A model generated the notes under the pieces. It saw only the letters and a program-made list of their open reading frames with translations, was not told the origin of the DNA and searched no databases. Shown in pieces: positions 1 to 12,278 of a DNA stretch of 64,000 nt (its first letter is position 1; each line of letters begins with the position of its first letter). Made by a program: the position numbers and the translations under genes. The DNA is from Liriodendron chinense (Eukaryota; Streptophyta; Magnoliopsida; Magnoliales; Magnoliaceae): assembly GCA_003013855.2 (NCBI GenBank), contig ML058447.1, forward strand, positions 1,116,001-1,180,000, given 5' to 3'.

Positions 1-318
1 CTCAACGCCGGAGTTCAAGCCCTGTCTAATCGGCTTGATCAGCATTTTCTGGAGCCGCAGAGACAACCTTCCGAAGGGTTGCCAGCGCAACCCATACGGG
101 TGGCTTCCAGACATTCCGTGGATGAGCCACAGGTCCAACCAAATCATCCTCCATCAAATCGAATGCCGCTTGGCAACCAACCCCCTGTGCTACCTCCACA
201 TTCCATACATTCTAGTGCTTCTCGTCAACATCAATCTCAGGGGTCCACCGTTGAAACGTCAGGTTATACTTTACCGTGGGAATGAGACCTCAAAAGAATC
301 CATGATCGTTTTGATGTC

Positions 319-1020
319 ATGGAGCAGCGATATCAGGCAAATCGACCGTCAGCTGTAGTGGCGTCGATACATCGATCCGAGTCTCCTTTCACCAGCGAGG
401 TCATGGGAGCACCTTTACCTAGAAAATATCGTACACCTGTCATCACTCCATATACAGGTATAGTCGATCTTCTCGAACACTTGGAAACTTATAGGTATCT
501 TATGGAGCTGGAGGGACATGGGTCGGAAATCATGTGTAGAGCTTTTTCCCTAACCTTAAAGGAAGCAGCTCGTACGTGGTTCCAAGGGCTGAAGCCTCGT
601 TCTATTGGCTCATTTTCACAGTTATCAGAGCTTTTCCTTTCCCAATTCATGGGAAGCATCCGCACCAAAAAGCCAACGTCCCACCTAATGGATTTGAAAT
701 AGCAGCGTGGGGAGACGATAAAGGAGTTCACAGTACGGTATACTGCCGAAGCCGTCCAAACTGAAGGATATACCGAAGAAAAAGGCCTTACCGCCCTCAT
801 AGCCGGAATTACGAGCGAAAAATTCAGATTTGCCTTAGATAAAAACCCTCCAAAAACCATGGCGGAATTCCAAGCTAAAGCTCAGAAGTATATCAATGCA
901 GAAGAAGTTGCTTTGGCGCGTCATGGTATACAGGGTAAGAAGCACAAGCCGGAGGAAATCTCGCCCCCAGATAAAAAATATCGACGTGATCGACGAGACC
1001 GCTCTCCCAAGAAGCCTTAG
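319..1020 (+). pseudogene. Ty3-type gag (capsid) with one in-frame stop
   Basis: One frame runs from the ATG at 319 to the TAG ending at 1020 with a single internal TAG at 700-702. The first half has the retrotransposon gag pattern, including the block RTWFQGLKPRSIGSF and a following FLSQF. The second half has TIKEFTVRYTAEA, typical of the same domain, and ends in a basic K/R-rich tail. Gag forms the cytoplasmic particle that packages element RNA. Apart from the stop the frame is intact, so decay is moderate. The true start could be upstream of 319. Confidence 0.75.
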
Positions 1021-1028
1021 CATATTTA

Positions 1029-1570
1029 TTGGGTGGAGAAATCATCCAGCACGTTAAGTTTAGAGCCATCATCAAATCTCTTTCTCACGAAGGTGCTAAA
1101 GGAATCCATTTCCTTCATAAGGATTCCATCGTAGTAGCGTTGAAGCTCTCGTGCCTCAACGAAACGGAATATGAAGCCTTAATTGTCAGCCTCAAATTAA
1201 GCAAATATACACGCAATAAGGAACCTACTCATTCACAACGACTCTCAGCTCGTTACATATCAAGTGCTCAACGAATTCGAGGCAAAGGAGGAGCGGATGG
1301 CTTCGTACAAATCTCAGGTACTCATCTTGCTCGCTCAAATTGAACAAATATAAAATAAGTCATATTCCTCGAGAGGAGAACAAGCTCGCAGGTTCTTTGG
1401 CAAAATTATCTTCTGCACCTGAGTCCGATCTGACGCAAGCTATTCTTATCGAGCATCTATCTACCCCGAGTATCGATCAAGTTGCTTCAGAGCAGCTCGC
1501 ACATTATTTTTATCTTCCTATTGGATGGACCCCATCATCCTTTACTCCAAAGCGGATGACTCCCAAATGA
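1029..1570 (+). pseudogene. RNase H-like domain of Ty3 polyprotein, frameshifted
   Basis: Fragments in two frames reconstruct an RNase H-like order. The first, about 1060-1200, includes ETEYEALIVSLKLS, matching the common NEAEYEALLAGL block. The second, about 1340-1500, includes YKISHIPREENKLAGSLAKL, matching the usual HVPREENKEADALAKLA tail. Between them the expected residues (LNEFEAKEERMASYKSQ) lie in a third frame, so at least two frameshifts exist. RNase H would remove the RNA strand during reverse transcription. Clearly inactive. Confidence 0.7.
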
Positions 1571-1599
1571 TAAAAATCAGCCCGACAATTCGCTATCGT

Positions 1600-2250
1600 G
1601 CTGCCAGGTACATCTTACAAAATGAAAAATTGTTACGTAAAAGTTTTACTTTACTGTATTTAAAGTGACTCCATCCAAAAGAAGCACACCGTGTTCTAGA
1701 TGAAATACATCAGGGGACATGCGGCAATCATCCCAAAGGACGGTCTCTAACAAACAAAGCAATGAGACAAAGATACTATTGGCCCACTATGAAGGCGGAT
1801 GCTATCGAATTCTCAAAGAAATGTAACAAATATCAGCGATATTCTCCATTCCCTCATTTACCATCTGAGTAAATGACGCCGATGGACGGTCCTTGTCCTT
1901 TCGCTCAATGGAGAATCGATATAATCAGACCACTACCTATGGGAAAAGGACGTGGCAGTCGATTACTTCACCTCGATCTCCTAGAGGAGAAAATGAACAT
2001 ATCTTGTCTTCGAGTAGTGGCTTATCAACAACGTATAGCCCGTTGTCATATTTCAAAGGTCAAAATCAGAGTTTTTTAGCTCGACAACTTGGTACTCAGG
2101 CAAAACATCGGAACAGTCACTTGGTCATTGCATCTTAACTGGGAAGGCCCGTATCGAGTCATCGAGATTGCTCGACCAGGTACATATTATCTAGAAGACA
2201 TGCGAGGAAGACCCCTACGTCACCCTTGGCACATGGAATATTTACTCTGA
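1600..2250 (+). pseudogene. Ty3 integrase fragments (zinc-binding and C-terminal ends)
   Basis: Around 1675-1870 one frame gives EAHRVLDEIHQGTCGNHP followed by RQRYYWPTM and CNKYQ. This is the HHCC-type zinc-binding region, with its last Cys pair degraded (CxxY in place of CxxC). After a stop, a short stretch at 1873-1960 (PFAQWRIDIIRPLP) matches the start of the catalytic core, but the rest of the core is missing. The end, 2137-2250, reads NWEGPYRVIEIARPGTYYL and then HPWHMEYLL, the usual end of this integrase class. Deleted and nonfunctional. Confidence 0.7.
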
Positions 2251-2867
2251 TATTTTTCATAAAGCATGTGAATATTGGACCATTCTTAAATAAAGACGAT
2301 CTCTCTCATTCCAGCTGTTCAGCTATGGAATCTATAACTTAGTCGCTACTCCATTTTTTGGACCCGAATAGCCCCGAAGGGAATACATACATTCTCTTGG
2401 CCAATCTTCTGCCCTTGGTAGAATCAAAGCCTCAATCGATAGATCAGTCTATCTCTATGCGGATATGGTCGCCAAGACCTCCCAGATTGAGCCCAACTCA
2501 TTTTCATGAGTTGAGTAAAACATTATAGCATGAAGTGACTAAGTCATCTGCTCACCGCAGGGCCAAAGACTCAATTGATAGGCCAGCCTATCTCTATGCA
2601 GAAAGCTGGCACTTATAAATGCATGCTCAATCATGTACGGCTTCTCCAAAAATAGGCGGTTACATATACATACAAGTCCTTCGCGTAGCTCCTCAACACT
2701 AAGGACTTGGGGGCATCTGTTGTAGAATAAAGTTGGTCGTCGAAAAATGTGATCAGAAAGTAATTGAGAGAAGTCATTATCAGATTGTTCGATAGCGAGC
2801 CTCCTCCGTTTATAGTTCATCTCAGATCCCCGAGCAATACCATCCGATAAACATGCGAGCAGCTCGG

Positions 2868-3025
2868 CTCGTAAGACCACTCTCGTCATGAGCACTCCGG
2901 ACATAAGACCACTCTCGTCATGAGCACTCCCGAATATGGCCACTCCCGTCATGACCACTCCCGACATGTGACCACTCTCGTCATGAGCACTCCCGACATG
3001 TGAGCAGCTCCCGAACATGCGAGCA
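2868..3025. repeat. minisatellite in the LTR (CACTCTCGTCATGAGCACTC units)
   Basis: Units built on ACCACTCTCGTCATGAGCAC repeat four to five times with variation. They grade into CATGCGAGCAGCCCTGGTC units and a short CTCTCTG array up to about 3105. This is internal duplication of LTR U3 sequence. Confidence 0.75.
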
Positions 3026-3390
3026 GCCCTGGTCTCTGGTCATGCGAGCAGCCCTGGTCACTGGTCTCTGCTCTCTGCTCTCTGCTCTCTGGTCTCTGGC
3101 GAGGACGTCCTTCAGCTCATAGTACCAGCAGCCTATATATGCGAGCAGCTTATCTCGCGAGCATCTTTCAACGTGCGAGTAGCTTTAACTACCGATGATC
3201 AGCGATGACATCCCTTAGCCTTATCTTCAGCTCCGTGTCTCAAGGGATCGCTATCAAGGAACGTAATTGACCAGATGAGTAATTGGATTAGATTATTCCT
3301 TTATCTGAGGATAAGCAGGATAAGCACCTTATCCCATGAAATCAGTATATGATCTCGGTATCTTACGTAACAGAATGAGACATTCAGATC

Positions 3391-3400
3391 TATATAAATA
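3391..3400 (+). promoter_or_regulatory. TATA box of the Ty3 LTR
   Basis: TATATAAATA in a GC-containing context, upstream of the presumed R region. It fits an LTR core promoter facing right. Confidence 0.5.
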
Positions 3401-3676
3401 GATGGTTTCATCAATGAGAAGGTACACAATCTCTAAGCCTACATTGGACACTTCATCTTACCATCACAATACCCGTACTGACTTTGCCATCGGAGGGCCA
3501 TAAGCCGGGCCAACCGGCGGTGGTCCTAACCTTTCTAGGTGATTGCAGGTTCCCCAATCTACACCATTCATCTCCGATTGGAGGTTAGACGACGAAGAAT
3601 CAAAGTTAGTCTCTGACCAACATCTGTTAGCCAATTTTTAGCGTTAACAGATCCCATCCTAAAATGGGCTAGAGAA

Positions 3677-4134
3677 ATGGATGGATGGCATTGATATACA
3701 ACACATCATCAAGGTGGGCCCGATAATAAGGGTAGCACCCAATTCACTCCCACCCGTAGCAGCCATGTTACAGGCGGTATCTGCACCGTCCATTAATTTT
3801 TCCAGCTCATTTTATGGCATGAGCCCAAAAATAATGCAGATCAGATCAGGTGAACTACACTACAGAAAAAAAGTAGTAATTAAACGCCAATCATTAGAAA
3901 CTTCCTACGGTCCACTGTAATATTTATTTGCAATCTAACCTGACCTGAATTAAGGCAAAACTCAAATATCAGCTTGATCCAAAACTTTTGTGGTCACCAA
4001 GAAATGTCTAATTGTGGACATTCAATCACCACCATTTCGTGCCGTGTAATCCACCTGAGATTTGGATCTCTTGAGCACGACAATGATTAAAAAATAGATT
4101 AACGGTGGATAAAATACATCATCGCAGGGCCATA
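3677..4134. repeat. foldback (palindromic) repeat, family A, copy 1
   Basis: First copy of the dominant repeat of this window. The left arm runs: GTGGGCCC(CACC)ATGATGTATGTG, CACCGTCCATCC, TTTTAGGGCATGAGCCC, CTCAAGTGGACCACACCAC, GGAAACAGTGG. The middle reads CAAATATCAGCTTGATCC. The right arm is the reverse complement of the left. Full copies are about 420-540 bp and nearly whole-length palindromes. This copy is degenerate, with the left end altered. No protein coding is visible in the family. Confidence 0.8.
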
Positions 4135-4215
4135 GAAAGACTCGAAATATGACCATAGCAAGTTTGCTATTGGAAGGGTCATACGCAATCCACGTTTACG
4201 TGTACGACTGGGAAT

Positions 4216-4600
4216 GTGGATTGCGTACGGAGTAACCCTGCATACTTTGGGGCCCACCTTGATGTATGTGTCTTGAGCCAAAACTGAAGAATATACAAAG
4301 CTCAAGCGAACCACACCACAAGAAACCGTGGTGATAATTAACTACGTCCACCACTGAAATCTTACTGGGGCCCACAGTCATGGATCGAAGGGAAAACATA
4401 AATATCAGCTTAATCAAAACCTCCGTAGCCCACAAGAAGTTTTCAATGGTAGGCATTCAATTTACACTGTTTCCTGTGGTGTGGTCCACTTGTGCTTTGA
4501 ATATACTTCGATTTTGACCTTATACCCTAAAATGAGCTGGAAAAAAAATGGACGGTGTGGATAAGACAAATGCATCATAGTGGACCCCACAGATTTTATC
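4216..4600. repeat. foldback repeat A, copy 2
   Basis: Begins GGATTGCGTACGGAGTAA, shows TTGGGGCCCACC on the left and the complementary TGTGGTGTGGTCCACTTG on the right. The middle is shortened. It belongs to a subfamily whose ends read GGATTGCGTACTGAGT. Confidence 0.8.
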
Positions 4601-5200
4601 ACGTTTGGCCTCACACCATAGTCATCCACCGCCCACTCAAAACAGTACGTAACACGGATGTCCGTTGGTCTGGGCTGTTCATTTTATGGACTAACCGGAA
4701 TCGTCTACACCCCGTGTTTTAAGCAGCTGCATAAAACACTCAATCTCTGTGGGACCCACCATTTTATATATAAATCTACTCAGTTCATCAGATGAGTAAC
4801 ATTATTTGTACCATACATACAAAAGATGGGCCTGATAAAAATCTCTGATGGGCCACACCAACGGGAAAAATTTAAAACTGCTCCTAAAAATTCTAGAGTC
4901 TTAGAATTTTACCATCAAATTCGGGTAGCTGATCGATTTTCTTTTGAACCGTCCGTTTAGCAGCCACCAATTACTTGCGACTATCATCTGATCATTATCA
5001 TCAAGCATGCCTCACCAGAAATAGAACCCACAATTTGGACGGTCTAGATCGGCGTGAGTGAGCGAGTTTAATGGAGGCAAACACACACTGTAAACCGGCC
5101 CCGCATCATTATCACGTTGTCCCACTTCCTATCGAGAGTCTTGCGTAGCAAACCATCTACCCCGAACTACTTCATACTCTCTGAGCATCATCAGTTGTCA
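4601..5200. other. gene-free interval with one weak repeat fragment
   Basis: No coding potential recognised. A short GTGGGACCCACC-containing piece near 4750-4870 resembles foldback family A, but too little is left to delimit it. Confidence 0.4.
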
Positions 5201-5247
5201 TTTAAAGGGTGGGGCCCACCTCATGAGAAAGTGGACAAAAGGAAATC

Positions 5248-5737
5248 GGATTGCGTACTGAGTTATGCGATTTTATCATACTGAATAAACTCTGTTGAGC
5301 CCACCGTGAATTTATGTGGTTTATCCACGCCGTCCATCCTTTTTTCCGGTTCATCTTGGGTGGGGAGCCCAAAATTGAAGCATATTCAAAGCTCAAGCGT
5401 ACCACACCACAGAAACAATGGGAATAATGATTTCCACCGTTGAAACTTTTGTAGGGCCCACAGTGATGTTTATTTGTAAATCAACCTGTTCACAAGATCA
5501 CATACACATGGATGAAAGAAAAACACAAATATCAGCTTGATCCAAAACTTCTGTGGTTCCCAAGAATGAACGGTAGACATTCAATTCACACTATTTCCTG
5601 TAGTGTGGTCTACTTGAGCTTTGGATATGCTTCATTTTTGGGCTCAAGCCTTAAAATTACCTGGTAATATTGATGGACGGAGTGGATAAAATAAATAAAT
5701 CACGGTGGCCCCACAGAGTTTACTCAGTACGCAATCC
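5248..5737. repeat. foldback repeat A, copy 3 (GGATTGCGTACTGAGT ends)
   Basis: Terminal inverted repeat GGATTGCGTACTGAGT pairs with ACTCAGTACGCAATCC at the right end. Between them lies the full mirrored core with CTCAAGCGTACCACACCAC and its complement. No convincing target duplication was found beside it. Confidence 0.9.
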
Positions 5738-5772
5738 GCTTCCGGACAGAAGGCAAGGGTTGTGGGGCCCAC

Positions 5773-5775
<3 letters not shown>

Positions 5776-5807
<32 letters not shown>
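5776..5807. repeat. (GA)n microsatellite
   Basis: About 16 uninterrupted GA units just right of foldback copy 3. Confidence 0.95.
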
Positions 5808-5811
<4 letters not shown>

Positions 5812-5985
5812 GAGGAGAAGAAAACAAGGTAGGATGGATATGAATGAAAAAGGGCAATTTGATCAGGGTCTCAATCAAGCAATAAAAGAGGGCACATGGC
5901 CCATCTACTTCTTCTAGTGGTTTGGCCCCTTGGCTTTTCATTAACCACATATAACCCTTTGATGTCATCGTCTCTTTCTTTATTG

Positions 5986-6372
5986 AGGGAGTTATTTTAT
6001 ACTCCGTCTGTGTATGATGCTTGATACGCAGGCACTTAGAAATGGTACACGTGGAGTATATTAACTCAAATTAGTGGGATCCATTGCCTTTAAAGTTATT
6101 GAAGGATCCCAACCTCTGACTGGGGGGCACTTATTTTTTTAAATAAGACGTTGTGTTTTCATTTCTAACCGTCCAATAAATGTCCAGAAATCTAATATTT
6201 AGATCACCAAATAAGTGTAGTTTCGTGTTCATGGATGGCATCTCTAAATTGGTCCGCTTAATTTGAACGTTTTGTTTGAACTATTCGCATGCCACGTAAG
6301 CAACTTCTGATTGATTAGTTACTACCTGCGTATCATCCATCACGTACTGCCGGAGTATCAAAGTTTCTCTTT
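5986..6372. repeat. MITE family B, copy 1
   Basis: Second recurrent family, about 390-430 bp with imperfect terminal inverted repeats. The left end reads GAGTTATTTTATACTCC, followed by GATACGCAGGCACTTAG. The right end has CCTGCGTATCATCC and CGGAGTATCAAAG. The interior shares TCTAACCGTCCAATAAATGT with other copies. No coding. Confidence 0.8.
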
Positions 6373-7011
6373 TTTTCTCTGGAAAAAGAATAAAATAAAA
6401 ATAGGACAAGCACGTCTTGTATTTTTCGAATTGAGACAAACACGTTAATTTAATAATTTATCGTTGATATTTCAAAAATAGACCAACGCGAACGTACGTC
6501 TGCTAGTACCCCACGTGTGGAGGGAGCTCCTACGTGCTGCCACGTATGGTGTGCGATCCTTGTCGTCTATCGGTCCGGCTCGCCGGTCTAGATGAACCGA
6601 CAAGGAGATCATACTGTTAGAAACAAATGGACGGCTTAGAAATACTTGGGGTAGGGCTATCTTCCAGTCATTGGTTTGTTTCTTAGACGGGCCTACATGA
6701 TGAGCGTACCGTTTTGATTGCTGGGATGGGGCATCCTCACATTTGGACACACTAATCGACGGCCTGGATCACATCCCGGTGGGCCCCACCGGTAGCGGTG
6801 GTGTTATGAATACCGGCAATTTCAAAAGCTCTGCACAACATAAAAATGGGTTTTTCCATCTGAACAAGTGTTGATTGGAAGGTCCTCAACTGTGGGATGC
6901 AGTGGACTAGTGGTACAGCAACTGTGGGCCCCACTTAGGGTGAGGATCCCATAGGTGCATACGTGCGTGAGATCCAGGCCATTCGTCAGTTGTGGCCCAC
7001 TTTAGCATGCC
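6373..7011. other. gene-free interval, no recognised element
   Basis: I see only short local open frames and scattered GTGGGCCCCACC words. No delimited repeat and no gene. Confidence 0.4.
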
Positions 7012-7498
7012 CTGAGTAAAGTCTGTGGGGTCCACCGTAATTTATGTATTTTATCCACCCCGTCAATCCATTTTATCTTATAATTTTAGGGCTTAGAGTC
7101 CAAAAATGAAGCTTATACAAAGCTCAAGTGGATCACACCACAGGAAATAGTGTGAATTAAACGTTGGAAAATTCTTGTGGGCCATAGAAGTTTTGGATCA
7201 AGCTGATATTTGTGTTTTTCCTTCATCCATGTCTATGTGATCTTATGAACAGGTGGGATGACAAATAAATATCACTATGGTTCCTAGCAAGGTTTCAACG
7301 GTGGAAATCATTATTCCAACTGTTTCGTGTGATGTGGTGCACTTGAGCTTTGGATATGCTTCAATTTTGGTTTCAACCCCTAAAATGAACTGTAAAAACG
7401 GATGGATCGGGCGTGGATAAACCACACATATTCATAGTGTGCTCAACAGAGTTTACTCAATACGATAAAAGCGTAGTGTAACGCAAGTACGGAATCCG
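7012..7498. repeat. foldback repeat A, copy 4
   Basis: Mirrored core is present (CTCAAGTGGATCACACCACA on the left; GATGTGGTGCACTTGAGC on the right) with CTGAGTAAAGTCTGTGGGGT at the left end and ACAGAGTTTACTCAATAC at the right. Several small deletions. Confidence 0.85.
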
Positions 7499-7625
7499 AT
7501 TTCATTTTTGAACCTATTTGAAAAGGACGAGTACCAATGGCATCCACGTGTGGTCCACTTGATTTTGGACCACCCTATCAGAAAGGACATTTACTGTGGG
7601 ACCCACCTGACGAATTGCCCAGATA

Positions 7626-8159
7626 GGACGCCGATTGCCTACCGACACTGCCAGTAGCGACTCCGACTCCGCTACTGGACGGTGCTATGTGGACCGCCCA
7701 TCATGATGTATGCGTTGTATTCATACCGTCCATCCATTTTTCACTCATTTTAGAGCATGAGCCTAGAAACGAGGAAGATCAAAATATCAAGTGGACCACA
7801 TCATGGAAAACAGTAGTGATTGAACGACTAAAAACTTCTGCAGGTCTCAAAAGTTTTGGATCAAGCCATATTTGTGTTTTGTCTTTGTGATCTAATTAGG
7901 AGGGTGGATGGCAAGTAAGCATTACAGGGGGCATTAGGAAGTTTTTTAACTGTGGGCGTTCAATCACCACTGTTTTTCCTGTATTGTGGTCCACTTGAGA
8001 TTTACATCTACCTCATTTTTAGATTATGCCCCCTAAAATAATGATGCAAAATGGATGGATGGGCGCCCATAAAATGCATACATTATTGTGAGGCTCACAT
8101 AGCACCGTCCAATGGTGACATGGCTACCGACAGTGTCAGTGTGCAACCGGCGTCTTTCC
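7626..8159. repeat. foldback repeat A, copy 5 (GGACGCCGATTGC ends)
   Basis: Left end GGACGCCGATTGCCTACCGA pairs with right-end TCGGTAGCC and CCGGCGTC. Both flank a mirrored GGACGGTGCTATGTG motif and the common core. Nearby CCAGAT at both sides may be a decayed target duplication. Confidence 0.8.
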
Positions 8160-8195
8160 AGATGTAGGACGAGGATTGTGCAGTGAGGAGCTCAC

Positions 8196-8905
8196 GCTGC
8201 TACAAGATTCTCTGTGAGGGTCACCATGATGTATATGTTTTATTCACATCATTCATCAGTTTTTCTAGCATATTTTAGAGCAAGAGCCCAAAATTGAAAC
8301 ATATCTAAATTTCCTGCTCATTTAAGGACAAAATTGAAGCAAAGCATATCCAAAGTCCAAGTGGACCACACCACTGGATAATGACCAGAGTGATGTTTAT
8401 TTGTCATGTGACTTGTTCGTAAGGTCACATTATTATTATTATTATTATTTAAGGTATTAATTTCATTGAGAGGAAGAAAGAAACTAAGAAGAATAAATAA
8501 AAAAGAACAGACGAACGAACCCTGTGCGATTATTGCGCTCAGCCCAAATGGCCCACAGCACTGCCACACAGATTGCCCTCCATCTCCTTCTACCCAAAAT
8601 CTCCCTCCAGATTCACTATACCAACTGAATAGAAATTCATCAACTTTTTGAGGCATATCATATGAAACAAGAGAAAATACAAATGTCAGTTTGATCCAAA
8701 ACTTACTGCCTTTTCAAAAGTTTTCCGGGTAACCGTCCAATTCCCATCGTTTCCTCTGGTGTAATCCATTTGAGCTTGTATATGCTTCAATTTTGGGCTC
8801 ATGTTCTCAAAATGAGCTCGAAAAAATATGGACGGTGTGGATAAAACACATACGTCACAGTGGGCCCCATATAGAATCCACACCACAGTATAGCACCGCA
8901 CAATC
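8196..8905. repeat. foldback repeat A, copy 6, interrupted
   Basis: Left half at 8196-8428 and right half at 8655-8905 are both recognisable. They are separated by an (ATT)n run at 8429-8450 and about 200 bp of unrelated sequence that looks inserted. Confidence 0.75.
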
Positions 8906-9363
8906 CACGTTCCCAGATGACGGATGGGATTTCCTTTACGTGGTTAATCAGTGAGGGGTTTGATAGACATCGGAGCCGTCCGCCACATCGCAGCCACCAT
9001 GCAGGGCCTCGTTCCCACCGTTGGATGGAAAACGTATCATATATCCAGACCATTCATCAGTAATGCACAATGCGATATGCACTGGACAAAAAATAATAAC
9101 GGTCAAATGACCAGACATCACACTTGTGTGAGAGAAAAGGACGGTTAGAAAAAAAGAAGTCCACTATTCTTACACGGTAGCTCGCTTGTTAAGTGTACTC
9201 AACTGATTTTTTGGCAGATGGCTTTTTTGTGTACCCCACCTGATGAATGGCCCACATCTCATGGCATCCAAATGTCAGTACGAGGCTCCGCATGGTAGCT
9301 CTGACGCAGGCCCTTTATTCTATCAAAACCTTTCTCAGTGATATTCGTTAATATTATTACAGA

Positions 9364-9486
9364 AGAAACTTTGATACTCTGGCAGAGTGTTGTGGATGAT
9401 ACGCAGGCACTTAGAAATTGCATGTGTGGCATACAAATAATTCGTTTAAGCCTTTCCAAAATTTGAGTATCAGTTCACACGCAAAA

Positions 9487-9526
<40 letters not shown>

Positions 9527-9799
9527 GCATAGTTTTTTATCTGACTATCAGATCGTTGAACGTTTATCGGACGGTCAAAAATGAAAGTACCCAATAGTCT
9601 TATTTCATCAAATAAATGTGTACAAATCAAAGGCTAGGATTGTTCTAACAAATCTATTTTTTTTTTTTTTTCCCTGTAACTCAGCGACAGTGAGATCCAC
9701 ATTTCAGTCTGTTGAACTTGAGTTAATATGACAGGTGTACCATTTCAAAGTGCCTGCAAATCAAGCGTCACACGAAGCCAGAGTATCAAATAACTCCCC
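9364..9799. repeat. MITE family B, copy 2
   Basis: Starts ACTTTGATACTCTGGCAGAG with GATACGCAGGCACTTAG and ends with the mirrored AGTGCCTGC and AGAGTATCAAATAACTCC. A (TA)n run at 9491-9523 lies inside the left half. Confidence 0.85.
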
Positions 9800-10023
9800 A
9801 TGTTATTAACTGGAATTTACAACGGCTCGGGTGTCATCGACCCAATAGATTGAAATTTCCAGAGCTAGAGCAACCATCTGTAAGTTAGAGTTCGTTTCCC
9901 CATCTGCTTTTGATTGGAGTCATGGCATGGATAAGGCCGCGTGTAAAGACATGCAGCTAGTAAAAAAAGATTTGGTAATTCATCCCCTTGCATCTGACTG
10001 TGCAACAGCACCCAAATCCGTAT

Positions 10024-10190
10024 GTGTGGGGCCCACCCATGATTTGGATATATTACTGCCCTTGATACGAAATGTCTCGCCAACAAGTGGGACCCGCCCA
10101 TGATTTGGAAATATGTGCCATCAATAAGACACGTCTCGATAACAAGTGGCGCCCACCCACGGTTTAGATAGATCTCTCATTGATACGACA
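10024..10190. repeat. short tandem array, three units of about 60 bp
   Basis: GTGGGGCCCACCCATGATTT, GTGGGACCCGCCCATGATTT and GTGGCGCCCACCCACGGTTT recur at about 60-bp spacing, each followed by a GATACGA or AAGACAC segment. Local tandem duplication, noncoding. Confidence 0.75.
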
Positions 10191-10221
10191 AATCAGCCGC
10201 CGATTAGGTGGTTTTGCAGTG

Positions 10222-10681
10222 GTGTGCTGATGTGTAGGGCGCTGTGGTGCCCAACATAACGTATATGTTTTATATCCACGCAGTCCATCCGTTTATTCAT
10301 CTCATTTCAGGACGTGAACCAAAAAATGAAGCAGATCCGAAGCTCAAGTGGACCACACCCCAGGAAACAGTGGGAATAATGAGGCCCACTGTTGAAACCT
10401 TTCTAGGGCCCACTAATGTTTATTTGTCATCCAACCTGTTGATAAGGTCACTCGGACCTGGATGAAGGAAAAACACAAATATCAGCCTGATTCAAAACTT
10501 TTGTGGCCCCAATAAGTTTTTTTTTTAATGGTGGGCGTTCAATCACCGTTGTTTGCTGTGGTGTGGTCCACTTGAGCTTCAGATCTGCTTATTTTTTGGA
10601 TCATGCCCTTAAAACGGATGGACGGTGTGGATATAAAACACATAGATCACGTTGGGCCACAGTGCCCTACACATGTACACA
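10222..10681. repeat. foldback repeat A, copy 7
   Basis: Ends GTGTGCTGATGTGTAGGGCG and the mirrored CGCCCTAC-like CAGTGCCCTACACATGTAC. The core is complete, with CTCAAGTGGACCACACCCCA and TGTGGTGTGGTCCACTTGAG. Confidence 0.88.
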
Positions 10682-10689
10682 CCACCTGA

Positions 10690-11889
10690 TCCGCGTCCCG
10701 ACAAATCTAGCAAGGTAAAGAAAAAGTAGCAATTCGTAGGAGAGATATAAATGCATGGGGTATCTCCCAACCAATCTGTGACGTTTCTGGTGTATCTCCC
10801 GTCCACGGTTGGGATCATCCAATCCATGGGTCCCTACTTGTAGGGACAAGTTTGCAACAGGAAAGTACAGGTACTATGATGGATTTATGTTACAATTCCT
10901 CTACGCTCACCAAGCAGTGGGAATCTACTTACTTTCTTTTTTCTTCATGAAAACGAGTTGTGCATCGTAGGGCCCACATCAATGCCACGTGTATCTCAAT
11001 TTGGCCCATGAAAATGGTTGCACCTTTGACTTAAAGACTGATGAAGAATCATATGATCCCCAGGGGATCGTTTATCTGATTGACCCCATAGTGGATGGAC
11101 CATCTGTACAAATTTTCGTCATTGGAACAAATCCCAAACAACCAATCAGCTTACCTGCAAATAGGATAATCCAGCAACCGTTAACAATGGGTTCAATTGG
11201 TAAGATCCACCAATCCGGAAGAGGTTTTGACCAATGGTCAAGACCCAACAGCTGTCATGATATGGTTGGTATCTTGATCATTGACTATGGGGGCCTAGCG
11301 CACCACATGCATCTTGGGTTCGTGGTCATCTAATCATCATGCAACTCATTCACGACCCAGGACGGGACCATCTTGGTTGCGGTCAAACCACCAGCTGAAC
11401 GCTAGCAATAAATTGAGTCGGGACCATCTTAATGGTGAGTAATCAGGCCAAACAACAGTCAGCTCAGAAATCAGCACAAAAGCACCAGGAATAGCATGTG
11501 ACACCATAGCCTTGACTAAAACCACCATCTCTGCTCAGTGTCTTTACTTAGTACATGAAGATTCGGGTTCAAGTCCACTCCAGTACACTCCAGCTCATTA
11601 TTCTGTTGCATCCTGCCGTGGATGGCACGCATCCCAAAAATAAGAACTCCCAGATCGGAGAACAGCAACCAATCCGGGGCATTTTCAGTTATGGACTGTT
11701 GATGCATTTCTTTAATCATCTATCTGTTGGCCATAAATCAAACGGTTATCAGTCCTTTCAAGGATACTATCGGCACAGAGTAACCAAGGTAGGATACGAC
11801 AAATCAATGGTCGGGATTACCGAATGATGAGCTCCACTTCTCATCATAGAGAAGCCGTGTACGTAAAAACGCAGGTTGCGTGTCAGATA
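10690..11889. other. gene-free interval of 1.2 kb
   Basis: No family signature in any frame and no recognised mobile element. The open frames here (up to 114 codons) lack any conserved motif and sit in sequence of ordinary intergenic composition. Confidence 0.4.
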
Positions 11890-12278
11890 TGGGTTTATAT
11901 GATGCTCAGCGTATGAGGCCTGATAGACAAGCATTCAGAAGTTGTACATGTGGCATACATTAACTCAAGTTAAACCTACTAAATTGTAGAGCCCTATGTC
12001 CCTCTGATCCAGTCCAATATCAGATTAATTGAACAATACTAACCTCTGGTTGTGGACATCTTTTTTGTTGAAATATCATCATTGTATATTTTTTATTTTC
12101 AACCATCCAATAAATATCCATAGATCTGATAGATAATCAAATAAGTGTAATTTTGGCTATGGTATATCTAAACTGGGAACCATAAGTTGAACAGTTCAAT
12201 TTGACTTTTATGCCACATGTACAATTCCTATGTGCCTGCTTATCATCATCAATCTGCCAGAGTATCAAAGATTTTCTC
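11890..12278. repeat. MITE family B, copy 3 (degenerate)
   Basis: The left end is worn, but the interior CAACCATCCAATAAATATCC and the right end CTGCCAGAGTATCAAAG are characteristic of family B. Confidence 0.65.

Larger units (their letters stand above)
1..3640 (+). mobile_element. Ty3-type LTR retrotransposon, decayed, 3' part
   Basis: Ordered remnants of gag, an RNase H-like domain, integrase and a probable 3' LTR lie on the plus strand; the 5' LTR would be left of the window. Protease and reverse transcriptase are absent, because the gag stop near 1020 is followed almost at once by RNase H-like coding. This looks like an internal deletion. Stops and frameshifts interrupt every domain. The integrase C-terminal GPYRV motif and the RNase H of the type seen in Tat-like elements point to the Ty3 superfamily. 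The right boundary is approximate because no terminal duplication could be checked. Confidence 0.8.
2280..3640 (+). repeat. probable 3' LTR of the Ty3 element
   Basis: The noncoding stretch after integrase carries a TATA box near 3391 and, downstream of it, the GACTTTGCCATCGGAGGG type of motif that often marks the LTR R/U5 region of plant Ty3 elements. It plausibly ends near 3625-3640 (GTTAGCCA). Both boundaries are estimates because the matching 5' LTR is outside the window. Confidence 0.5.

Noticed and set aside
10989..11333. 114-codon frame as a small gene
   Set aside because: No family motif, no supporting splice or codon pattern, lies in repeat-type intergenic DNA.
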